Assembly: GCF_014284125.1 (NCBI RefSeq)
Contig: NZ_JACOFX010000002.1
Span: 248,001 to 312,000, forward strand
DNA: 64,000 nucleotides
From: Undibacterium umbellatum
GTDB lineage: Bacteria > Pseudomonadota > Gammaproteobacteria > Burkholderiales > Burkholderiaceae_D
Reading direction: 5' to 3'
Shown: positions 33,168 to 41,103 of the stretch, piece after piece
Layout: every line of letters starts with the position of its first letter
Position numbering within the stretch: position 1 is the stretch's first letter
The notes under the pieces: model-generated
What the model was told of the DNA's origin: nothing
The model's input: only the letters and a program-made list of their open reading frames with translations
Database searches by the model: none
Made by a program: the position numbers and the translations under genes

Positions 33168-34211
33168 TCAAAAATCAACCATGAATCCCGCACCTATTGA
33201 TTTTTGCGAATGATTATAGTCAATCAGGCTCTGGCCATATCCCGAGAATATTTGGAAATAAGCCTTTAAATTGGTAGTAATAGGCATCGCGAGGCTGGCC
33301 TGCAATGCACCATGGCCGGTATTGAAATTGCGGCGTGCAGTCAGGGAAAATTCGCGGCCGCCTTTTTCGCGATATGTGGCATGTATGTCGCCATGCCCCA
33401 TGTAATCAATGATATCGATATTGTCGTTATCTGACCTGGCGTTATCTAGACGACGCCAGACTCTTGTGCCGAATGAAAAATTGCCGTGTTCAACACCCAG
33501 CTCAGCATAGATGCGGTTCCAGCTGCGTGATAAGGTCGAGGTCTGACCATTAGACTGATGTACCAGGCCAAAATTAAGGTATCGGATATTGAGATCACCT
33601 ATGCCTTTATTGATCGGGATCATTGCCATGACTTCTGGCTGGTAATTGGTCTCGCGGAAAGGGCTGGATGCACTGCGGTTATATGCCTGCCAAAAACTTT
33701 GCTGGGTGTAGGCCACCCACACATCAACAGGCGAGCTACCCACTTCTTCAGCCAGTTTCATTTTCATGCTCAGTTGATAAGTCAATTCCACATGCTTGGA
33801 TTTGACGCCGGCAGGCGTGAATTTCTTGAACGGCTCGTCGTTCGAAGCATTGCTATAATTTGCCAACAGCAGATAATTATCATGATGAGGCCGAAACACG
33901 AATTTGCCGCGCTTGGATGCTGCATCGAGTTCCCAGCGTTGCACCATGCGCGACATTTCGGGTGCGGTTTCTGTCGGCTGTTCAGGCGCCACGGTCTCTT
34001 GGAGAGCTTCTGCCTTGGCAATTGGCTTTTCAGCCTCCACTGGGGTAGGGGCCTTGGCTAAAGCATCAAAGCAACTGAGACGGACACTTGCATCGCCCAG
34101 CACGGAACAACGCAGCATCTGTTGTTCTATGTCGCTAGCCTGGGCCTGGCCAAATAACGCAGGCGAAAGTATGAAAAGAGGTAATATTATTTTTTTGAGG
34201 TGGGCGGGCAT
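33168..34211 (-). CDS. pldA: Outer membrane phospholipase A (OMPLA)
   Basis: 347-aa outer-membrane phospholipase A1/A2. The signal peptide is MPAHLKKIILPLFILSPALFGQAQA. A Cys-containing, Pro/Glu-rich segment precedes the barrel, which starts at about residue 95. The catalytic triad is visible: H218 and S220 in VHQSNGQ and N232 in SWNRIY, with the same spacing as H142, S144 and N156 of E. coli OMPLA. The terminal Phe (GFMVDF) fits barrel assembly. The upstream TTG at 34229 is a weaker start. No operon partner is seen. Confidence 0.92.
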   Translation of the reverse strand: MPAHLKKIILPLFILSPALFGQAQASDIEQQMLRCSVLGDASVRLSCFDALAKAPTPVEAEKPIAKAEALQETVAPEQPTETAPEMSRMVQRWELDAASKRGKFVFRPHHDNYLLLANYSNASNDEPFKKFTPAGVKSKHVELTYQLSMKMKLAEEVGSSPVDVWVAYTQQSFWQAYNRSASSPFRETNYQPEVMAMIPINKGIGDLNIRYLNFGLVHQSNGQTSTLSRSWNRIYAELGVEHGNFSFGTRVWRRLDNARSDNDNIDIIDYMGHGDIHATYREKGGREFSLTARRNFNTGHGALQASLAMPITTNLKAYFQIFSGYGQSLIDYNHSQKSIGAGFMVDF

Positions 34212-34321
34212 AAGTACTTTAACTGTCAAGATGCGGGTCGGTAGCGCATCGCGTGGTTAAGCTAACCAGTCGATGTGTTTGGTTTTTTTGTTGGCAAGGA
34301 TAAGCGGGCTTCATTAAGTCG

Positions 34322-34341
34322 TATGTTCGGTAGCGAACATA
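34322..34341. promoter_or_regulatory. Palindrome upstream of the copper-type locus
   Basis: TATGTTCG at 34322-34329 and CGAACATA at 34334-34341 are perfect 8-bp arms with a 4-bp centre. It lies 160 bp before the first gene of the locus and is a candidate regulator site, but could also be a small hairpin. Confidence 0.4.
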
Positions 34342-34487
34342 AGGCATCTCTGATTAAGTTCAATTTCTTAAAATTAGTTCTCTGAAAATCAATAACGTGC
34401 GAATAGCGAACCGGACTTAATAAGAGGTTCCTTAATCAGGGATTCCCTAAATTCAAAACAAAATTTTTCATTAGCGGGCAGTTTGGT

Positions 34488-34493
34488 TATAAT
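34488..34493 (+). promoter_or_regulatory. TATAAT -10 box directly before the DUF2946 gene
   Basis: A perfect TATAAT ends seven bases before the ATG at 34501, so the expected transcript would start at or within a base or two of the start codon. The -35 region (TTTTCA at 34465) is weak. No ribosome binding site is visible in this short gap. Confidence 0.5.
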
Positions 34494-34500
34494 CCGGTCT

Positions 34501-34905
34501 ATGCGAATTTTCCACAGACTCCGGCAACTGACCATATGGCTGGCATGCTTTGCCATGCTGTTCAATGGCATTGCTCCGTCTATGGCAAATGCCATGACTC
34601 CGTCAAAGGTCAAAGCAGGTTTTATCGAAATTTGCAGTGCCGAAGGTAATAAACTATTCGAAATTGCGACGGGCAAGTTCATCAAGGCGGATCCTGACTC
34701 TGAGAATCAGAAATCCAAAAGTGCAAAAGTACATTGTGCAAATTGCCTGCCGCAAGCTGATCATCACTTCCTGCCTCCATCGAGCCCCCAGGATGTCGCC
34801 AGCACGAAATTGAGCGAAGCATTCCCTTCACTCTTCTACCAATCCCCGCAAACACTTTTCTCCTGGGCGAGTGCGCAGCCGCGCGCGCCACCTGCACTTT
34901 CCTGA
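34501..34905 (+). CDS. DUF2946-like exported protein
   Basis: 134-aa protein with an N-terminal hydrophobic segment (IWLACFAMLFNGIAPSMANA) and a short HCANCLPQADHH motif near residue 80. This matches the DUF2946 family, which often lies beside copper-related TonB receptor genes and has a His/Cys motif of the form HCPxC. It is the first gene of a one-strand series that includes MbnP- and MbnH-like proteins, so a role in copper handling in the periplasm is inferred from motif and context. Confidence 0.7.
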   Translation: MRIFHRLRQLTIWLACFAMLFNGIAPSMANAMTPSKVKAGFIEICSAEGNKLFEIATGKFIKADPDSENQKSKSAKVHCANCLPQADHHFLPPSSPQDVASTKLSEAFPSLFYQSPQTLFSWASAQPRAPPALS

Positions 34906-35168
34906 TCTTCGCTTGGCTCTCCAGTCACGCTGCGCTGTGGTGCAGGTGAGCTCTATGGCGTTCGGGAAAAAATCACAAAACCAGTTTGCCACTCACCGTT
35001 GCATTCAATTGCAAGGCGATTTGCCGCTTGCTTTTCGCCTCGGTGAAATACAAAGGCGGTAAGCAAATTGTATTTTGCATTGCCAGTGTGTCGCATTGCG
35101 GCGCTTGACCTCGATTAAATCTTAGTACGCTTCATTCAAACCATCATTCCATTCTGAGTGAGGAAAAA

Positions 35169-35381
35169 ATGCAAGTAGAAAAAAGCAAGTTGGTTACAAC
35201 TTTTGCAATTGTTCGTAGTTTCAACGTGGCAGCGATTTGCGCGCTGGCAATCTGGAACGCCTACGCCTTTTATTTGAACCAGGCTATGCAACAAACTCCA
35301 GGCTTGCGGCCGGTCGAGTTGCAACTTGTATCGGTGGCTGCGACTGACACGAGCCAAAGTTATCAACCAGAACAGAAATAG
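35169..35381 (+). CDS. Small single-pass membrane protein of the copper-type locus
   Basis: 70-aa protein with one hydrophobic segment (FNVAAICALAIWNAYAFYL) and a short polar tail rich in Gln/Thr. GAGGA precedes the ATG at a proper distance, supporting translation. I know no family for it. It lies 263 bp after the DUF2946 gene and 90 bp before the beta-barrel gene, in the same direction. Confidence 0.55.
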   Translation: MQVEKSKLVTTFAIVRSFNVAAICALAIWNAYAFYLNQAMQQTPGLRPVELQLVSVAATDTSQSYQPEQK

Positions 35382-35471
35382 CAAGGCCGTATCTACCTCA
35401 CTCCAGATGTCTTGAGAATGTCTCATGCAATTTGACCAAGAAAACAAGTACGCCTACGGCGTGAAAAGAAA

Positions 35472-36449
35472 ATGAAGAAAATCAATCAACAGTCCCCATT
35501 GCGGCTCGCTTTTTTGCTAGCAATGACAATGCAAGTGATCAGCTTCTCAAACCCTGCTTTAGCCTCATGCGGCGCCAGTTTTTGCCTGGTCAATACCGAC
35601 TGGGCAGTTCAGGGAGCATGGCTGGATCACGGTAATCGCTTTGATTTGCGCTATGAGCAAGTCAGGCAGGATCATTTGATGAGTGGCTCACGAAAACTTG
35701 CTGCCAACGAAGTCGATCAAAGAAACCGCGAAATAGAAACCATTAGTCGCCGCTGGCTACTCAATGTAGATCATGGCATCAATGAAAATTGGGGGATTTC
35801 AGCTTCCGTTCCGTTTATTGATCGCCGTCATTTGCACACAGAATCAGGTGCGCCAGTTACCTGGAATTTTCGCCAGATTGGTGACGCCAAAATATCCGCC
35901 CGCTACCAGACAGCCTTGCAAGACGCTGCTACTGGCGGGGCGTCTGTCTTCGGATCGAATATTGGCTTGAAACTGGCCACAGGAAAAACTGATATTGCAA
36001 ATAATACCGGCACCAAAGCGGAGCGCAGTTTACAACCAGGGTCAGGAACGACAGATCTTGTCGCGAGTGCCTATTACCGCCGTGTGCTGCCTGATTTGAC
36101 CAGCAGTTGGTTCATCCAGGCGAATGTGGAAGCGCCACTGAGTGAAAAAGATGGCTACAAGCCAGGCAAGAAATTTGGTGTTGATGTGGGTGTACGCACA
36201 GAATGGAATAGCAATTTTTCACCTATGCTGCAACTCAATTTCCAGAGCCGGGAGCGAGACTCCGGGCTCAATGCCGAACCCGAAAATTCGGGTGGTGACA
36301 GCCTTTCCATCAGCCCTGGCCTGGGCTACAAATTGGCCGGACAGGTTAACGTTTATGGATTTTTGCAAATTCCTCTGCGTCAACGAGTAAATGGTGAACA
36401 ACTCAGCCCCAAGTGGGCTGCAACCATTGGCATTCAATCTAAATTCTAA
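35472..36449 (+). CDS. Outer-membrane beta-barrel protein with CxxxxC near its N-terminus
   Basis: 325-aa exported protein. The signal peptide ends at NPALA (about residue 31) and mature sequence begins SCGASFCLVNTDW, so two Cys five apart lie at the extreme N-terminus. The rest alternates as amphipathic strands (WLLNVDHGINENWGISASVPF, FGVDVGVRTEWNSNFSPML) and ends in IGIQSKF with terminal Phe, typical of barrels. It resembles transporters annotated next to MbnP/MbnH pairs. It is followed at 9 bp by the MbnP-like gene. Metal binding by the Cys pair is a guess. Confidence 0.75.
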   Translation: MKKINQQSPLRLAFLLAMTMQVISFSNPALASCGASFCLVNTDWAVQGAWLDHGNRFDLRYEQVRQDHLMSGSRKLAANEVDQRNREIETISRRWLLNVDHGINENWGISASVPFIDRRHLHTESGAPVTWNFRQIGDAKISARYQTALQDAATGGASVFGSNIGLKLATGKTDIANNTGTKAERSLQPGSGTTDLVASAYYRRVLPDLTSSWFIQANVEAPLSEKDGYKPGKKFGVDVGVRTEWNSNFSPMLQLNFQSRERDSGLNAEPENSGGDSLSISPGLGYKLAGQVNVYGFLQIPLRQRVNGEQLSPKWAATIGIQSKF

Positions 36450-36458
36450 GGACTACAT

Positions 36459-37409
36459 ATGAAAACTATACAGCAGACAGCTATTCCCTTTTCCATCATC
36501 GCCTCCGCACTGGTACTCACAGCTTGTGGCGGTTCTGGAAGTTCCAATACAGCGAGCGCGCCTGTTTATCCGGCAACCATGCCGGTGAGTATCAGTTTCG
36601 AATTGCTTGCTAACGGGACTGCTGTTAAATGTGGCACACCCATCAGCGGTATGGGTAGCAAAGCTACCACGGCGGATTTGAAGGATGCCCGTTTCTACGT
36701 CTCCAACGTCAATCTGATCGACACCAATGACAAACTGGTTCCGGTGAATTTGTCAGCTAACGACTGGCAAAATGATCAAGTCAGTTTGATCAGCTTTATA
36801 GACGGCACAGGTGCTGCCTGCGGTGGTACTGCACTACCCACAAATACCACATTGACTGGTACTGTGCCTGGCGCTGCATACAAAGGCATCTCTTATGAAA
36901 TTGGCGTACCAGAAGCGCTCAATCACACTGACTATGCCACTGCCGCAAAACCCATGAATGTTGCGGCCATGGCCTGGAGCTGGACTTCTGGTCGCAAGTT
37001 TCTGAAGTTGGAATTGAATCCGCAAGGTGGTGTCAACGTAGTCCGTACCAACACGACGACCAATCCGCCAACCACCACGACCAGCAATGCCGCGACCTGG
37101 AATGTTCATCTCGGTTCTGGCGGCTGTACAACTAATGCAACGACAGGCGCCTATAGCTGCACAAATGCCAATCGCATGCAGGTCAAGCTTGCTAATTTTA
37201 ATTACAGTACGCAAAAAATATCGTTGGATTTGAATGCCTTGTTTGCAGGGAGTGACCTGACTAGCGATACAGCAGGCGCTGCGGGCTGCATGTCTGGTAC
37301 GACTGACACTGAATGCAAGGCCATATTTGAGGGGCTCAAGATTGACCTTCCATCTGGCAAACCAGCAACGGCTGGCGTACAGTCGATCTTTGTTGCTCGC
37401 AATAAGTGA
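36459..37409 (+). CDS. MbnP-like lipoprotein (metallo-mystery-pair four-Cys protein)
   Basis: 316-aa lipoprotein: the signal sequence ends LVLTAC with lipid Cys at 23. The mature part has six further Cys (58, 121, 223, 234, 277, 286) and four Trp (103, 173, 175, 214), with VSISFELLANGTAVKCG, KDARFYVSNVNLID and MAWSWTSGRKFLKLEL typical of the family. In studied MbnP/CorA proteins one Trp is oxidised to kynurenine by the partner di-haem enzyme and helps bind copper. The stop codon overlaps the MbnH-like start by one base (TGATG), so the pair is translationally coupled. Confidence 0.88.
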   Translation: MKTIQQTAIPFSIIASALVLTACGGSGSSNTASAPVYPATMPVSISFELLANGTAVKCGTPISGMGSKATTADLKDARFYVSNVNLIDTNDKLVPVNLSANDWQNDQVSLISFIDGTGAACGGTALPTNTTLTGTVPGAAYKGISYEIGVPEALNHTDYATAAKPMNVAAMAWSWTSGRKFLKLELNPQGGVNVVRTNTTTNPPTTTTSNAATWNVHLGSGGCTTNATTGAYSCTNANRMQVKLANFNYSTQKISLDLNALFAGSDLTSDTAGAAGCMSGTTDTECKAIFEGLKIDLPSGKPATAGVQSIFVARNK

Positions 37410-38581
37410 TGTACTTGCTTAGCCGATATGGTGCCACTTGCGCAACAATCTTTGCCGCCAGCTTGCTGGTGGCGGCTTGTGGTGCTGGTGGTAGCGGCGG
37501 AGGCGGCCCCTCCGCAACACATAATCATGGTACAGCCACGACACCTGCCCTGAACGGTTTTCCTGCGCCCGTCGTATCTGCCAGTAACTCATCGACCGAA
37601 GAAAAGATTGCATTGGGAAGGCATTTGTTTTATGAGCCACGTCTTTCTGGCAACGGTACGCAGTCTTGTGCAACCTGTCATCATCAAGACAAGGCATTTA
37701 CTGACGGGCGTGCACTGGCCATAGGATCAACGGGTGAAACGCATCCAAGAAATGCGCAGGGTTTAGCCAACGTCGTGTATCACGCCACACTCACCTGGGC
37801 TAACCCGGCACTGACAGAACTGGAAAGGCAAATGGAAGTGCCGATGTTTGGCGAGAACCCTGTCGAAATGGGGATCAATGACAAAAACCGGGCAGAGGTG
37901 CTGAATCGCTTCAAGCAGGATGCAACTTATGCCAATTTGTTCAAGGCCGCATTTCCAAAAGATAGCGACCCTGTCAGCTATGCCAATATTATTGCAGCCA
38001 TCTCCACTTTTGAGCGGACTTTGATTTCCAGTGATTCGAAATATGACCAATTCCTGCGTAAGGAAGCGAGTCTGAACGAATCTGAGCTGCGCGGCATGAA
38101 TCTTTTCATGGGTGAGAAAGCCGAATGTTTTCATTGTCATGGCAGTTTCAATTTCAATGATCAAACCCGTTTTCAAGGGCTGGCCCAGGTCGATACGCCT
38201 TTCCACAATACTGGTTTATACAACATCGACGGTAAAGGTGGCTTCCCGTTCCCTAACCGTGGCTTGTTTGAATTTACTTCAAGGCCAGCAGACATGGGCG
38301 CTTTCCGCGCGCCAAGCTTGCGTAATGTTGCTGTGACTGGCCCTTACATGCATGACGGTTCCATCATGAGCTTAAAGGAAGTGCTGGACTTCTACGCCGC
38401 AGGTGGCCGCCAGATTACCAGTGGTATCTACGCCGGGGACGGCAGAACGAACCCCTATAAAAGCGACTTGATCACGCGCATTAGTCTGACAGAACAGGAA
38501 AAAATTGATCTGATCAATTTTCTGGGGACTTTGACGGATGAGAAGTTCCTGAAAAATCCCAAGTTTTCTAATCCACATTAA
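37409..38581 (+). CDS. MbnH-like di-haem cytochrome c peroxidase-family enzyme
   Basis: 390-aa lipoprotein (LLVAAC, lipid Cys 24) of the MauG/bacterial cytochrome c peroxidase family. Two haem c motifs are seen: C87-C90-H91 (CATCH) and C240-C243-H244 (CFHCH). GRHLFYEPRLSGNGTQSC and APSLRNVAVTGPYMHDGS are family signatures. A His-containing ATHNHG segment follows the lipid anchor. MbnH enzymes convert a Trp of MbnP to kynurenine. The ATG at 37409 overlaps the MbnP-like stop codon; the GTG one codon earlier is possible. Confidence 0.9.
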   Translation: MYLLSRYGATCATIFAASLLVAACGAGGSGGGGPSATHNHGTATTPALNGFPAPVVSASNSSTEEKIALGRHLFYEPRLSGNGTQSCATCHHQDKAFTDGRALAIGSTGETHPRNAQGLANVVYHATLTWANPALTELERQMEVPMFGENPVEMGINDKNRAEVLNRFKQDATYANLFKAAFPKDSDPVSYANIIAAISTFERTLISSDSKYDQFLRKEASLNESELRGMNLFMGEKAECFHCHGSFNFNDQTRFQGLAQVDTPFHNTGLYNIDGKGGFPFPNRGLFEFTSRPADMGAFRAPSLRNVAVTGPYMHDGSIMSLKEVLDFYAAGGRQITSGIYAGDGRTNPYKSDLITRISLTEQEKIDLINFLGTLTDEKFLKNPKFSNPH

Positions 38582-38598
38582 TCAAGTATGGACTCGCT

Positions 38599-39060
38599 AT
38601 GAACACTACATCATGCCGGAAGAAAATTGTCGCTTGCGCACTGACGCTATTTGTTTTGACGTCTGGCCAGGTCAGGGCCGCTGTAGAGAGCGGGGCTGAA
38701 CAAAAAGCTATCCAGATGCTGATTTCCCATCAGTTCGACCAGCCTGGCAACAAGGTCGACACTGCACCAATCGCCGTTGTCAACGATGTCGCCATTGCCG
38801 ACTGGATACAGGCAGACAGAGGTGGACGTGCCTTGCTACGCCGCTTCAAAGGAAAGTGGGAAATCATTGTGTGCGGTGGCGATGGTCTCAAAGATATCAA
38901 TGCGCTTAAAGATGCTGGCATACCAGAGAGCACAGCAAAGGCACTGGTCAGTCAATTGAACAAAGCTGAGCAAGGCGTCAGTCCGGACAAGATCAAGAAG
39001 TTTGGCTTGTTTGGCAGCAATGTCAACCTGCAAAGTAGCTCCCACAGTGGTAAGCATTAA
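38599..39060 (+). CDS. Copper uptake system-associated exported protein
   Basis: 153-aa protein with a signal peptide (KKIVACALTLFVLTSGQVRA). The mature part has VNDVAIADWIQADRGGRALLR, then WEIIVCGGDGLKD with one Cys, and an Asp/Lys-rich end with SHSGKH. I recognise this as the family usually named copper uptake system-associated protein; its biochemistry is unknown to me. It lies 17 bp after the MbnH-like gene and before the first TonB receptor. Confidence 0.75.
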   Translation: MNTTSCRKKIVACALTLFVLTSGQVRAAVESGAEQKAIQMLISHQFDQPGNKVDTAPIAVVNDVAIADWIQADRGGRALLRRFKGKWEIIVCGGDGLKDINALKDAGIPESTAKALVSQLNKAEQGVSPDKIKKFGLFGSNVNLQSSSHSGKH

Positions 39061-39117
39061 TAAACAAGTGATGAATTTTGGCGCTTACCGACTTTTTTTA
39101 CTATCTACCAGATCAAC

Positions 39118-41037
39118 ATGATGAAATTCAAACACCACACACTGGCAACTGCCATCCTGATAGCATTTAGCGGCAACGCGCAGTCCCAAATTGCCAACGT
39201 CCCAGCCGTAGTGATTACTGCCAGACCAGTGATAGAAGAAGTGAGGCTTGATGCCTATTCGAGTACCGCAGCTTTCGTCACCGAAGAACAATTACGCGAT
39301 CAGAATGCAGTTGATCTTGCGTCGGCATTACGACGTACGCCCGGCGTACAAATTTCCCGATACAACCCGGTTGGTGCCTTTGGTGGCGATCAGGGCGGTG
39401 CGGTATTTATACGGGGCATGGGCGTCAGTCGTCCTGGTAGTGAAATCAAGACCTACATAGACGGCATTCCCTTTTATATGGGTGTGTGGAATCATCCTTT
39501 GCTGGACTTGCTACCTGTGAACGGCATGCAATCCATCAGCGTTTACAAGAGCCCTCAACCACAAGTCAACGGCAACAACTTTGCATCAGTCAACTTGCAA
39601 ACCAAACGCGCCACCGACAATGGTATTCATGGCAATGCACGTTTGTCGGTCGGTTCATTTGGCACTGTCATAGAACAGGCAGATTTGACCGGGCGTCAGG
39701 GTAGTCTTGAATATAGCCTGGCACAAGGCTACGCCAAATCGAATGGTCACAGGAACAATGCCGATGGAGAGCTCAAGAACTTGATGGGGTGGGTTAATGT
39801 TCAAATTGACCAGAACTGGACAGCCAATGCCAGTTTCATTTTAGTGGACAACAAAGCCCGTGATCCGGGCGACAACCGCAGTGCACTTCCAGTCAAGGCA
39901 CCAGAATACAATACCAAAGCCAGTATGATCACAGCAGGCGTGACGCATCAGCACGGTGACTGGCGCGGTGAGTTCCGTGTATATCGTGATAGTGGCGAAG
40001 GTAACTGGTTATCGCAGGCGGGTTTGGACGGTGACACGCTGACCAATTTTTTCATGAGTGGCTTGCGTTGGAAAGAACAGTTTTCGGCATGGACTGGCGG
40101 CACGGTAATAGCAGGGATTGATCACGACCGTATCGGCGGTGATTTGCAATTTAATCGCCTTGCTCCCGCTCCCAAGGCCAGCTATGTTGCACCCACATTT
40201 AAAATTACTTCGCCTTACATAGCCTTTAATCAGGAATTCAAGCTTAGCAACGAATGGAGTTTGCTGCCATCGGCTGGTGTGCGCTATTACCAGCATAGTG
40301 AATTTGCTTCCAAATCGTCCCCCCATGCTGGCTTGTCATTGATATCTGACAAAGTCACTTTCTTTGCAAATTTATCACGAGGCATTAATTATCCAGGTCT
40401 GGAAACGACGGTTCTCTCATCCTTGATTGCGCCGCTGGGTTTTAGTTGGAAAAAATTGTCAGCAGAAGAATTGGATCATGTTGAGGTCGGTATGAAATTT
40501 TCACCTGGCAAAGATACGCAAATCGACATCAGCCTGTTTAGCGACAAAGTCAAAAACCGCTACATCTTTGGCTTCCCGCCGGATGTGCCACCGCCACCGC
40601 AATTTATCAATCTAGGTTCCTACACCAATAAGGGAGCGGAAGTCGCCGTGCGTCAAGCGATGTCTTCACAATGGAGCATCTTTGCTGGGCTAAGCTTCAT
40701 CGATTCCAGCATCGACAATCTGCCTTACACACCAAAACAGGCATTGACTCTTGGCTTGAATGGTCAGCTTGATGCTTTCCGCATCGCTCTTGATGCCCAA
40801 TATCAATCTGAAGTGTGGGCATTGAACCGGGCGCGTACGGCTGGCGCATTGAATACAGAGAAAGTTAGCGGTTTTAGCGTTGTGAATGCCCGCGTAGCCT
40901 ACCCACTGCCATTTCTTGGGAAAAAAGGAGAGGTATTTGTTGCGGTCGAAAATCTGTTGAATCGTAGCTATGCCTACCGTCCAGGCTACCCCATGCCTGG
41001 AAGAAATGGCCAACTCGGCATTTCCGCCAGTTTTTAG
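39118..41037 (+). CDS. TonB-dependent receptor 1 of the copper-type locus
   Basis: 639-aa outer-membrane receptor. After a signal peptide (about 1-22, ending NAQSQ) the plug holds LASALRRTPGVQISRY, VFIRGMGVSRPGSEIKTYIDGIPFYM and ISVYKSPQPQVNGNNFASVNLQT, and the barrel ends LGISASF. It lacks the usual GxxRGxxxxS wording of siderophore receptors. The position after MbnP, MbnH and the copper-associated protein suggests it imports copper or a copper complex; this is contextual. ATG at 39118 or 39121. Confidence 0.9.
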   Translation: MMKFKHHTLATAILIAFSGNAQSQIANVPAVVITARPVIEEVRLDAYSSTAAFVTEEQLRDQNAVDLASALRRTPGVQISRYNPVGAFGGDQGGAVFIRGMGVSRPGSEIKTYIDGIPFYMGVWNHPLLDLLPVNGMQSISVYKSPQPQVNGNNFASVNLQTKRATDNGIHGNARLSVGSFGTVIEQADLTGRQGSLEYSLAQGYAKSNGHRNNADGELKNLMGWVNVQIDQNWTANASFILVDNKARDPGDNRSALPVKAPEYNTKASMITAGVTHQHGDWRGEFRVYRDSGEGNWLSQAGLDGDTLTNFFMSGLRWKEQFSAWTGGTVIAGIDHDRIGGDLQFNRLAPAPKASYVAPTFKITSPYIAFNQEFKLSNEWSLLPSAGVRYYQHSEFASKSSPHAGLSLISDKVTFFANLSRGINYPGLETTVLSSLIAPLGFSWKKLSAEELDHVEVGMKFSPGKDTQIDISLFSDKVKNRYIFGFPPDVPPPPQFINLGSYTNKGAEVAVRQAMSSQWSIFAGLSFIDSSIDNLPYTPKQALTLGLNGQLDAFRIALDAQYQSEVWALNRARTAGALNTEKVSGFSVVNARVAYPLPFLGKKGEVFVAVENLLNRSYAYRPGYPMPGRNGQLGISASF

Positions 41038-41103
41038 ATGAGATACGCGTATTTTGTAGTGCTTACACGAACAAGACAGTTAGTTTACTTTATCAGAAAC
41101 AGA

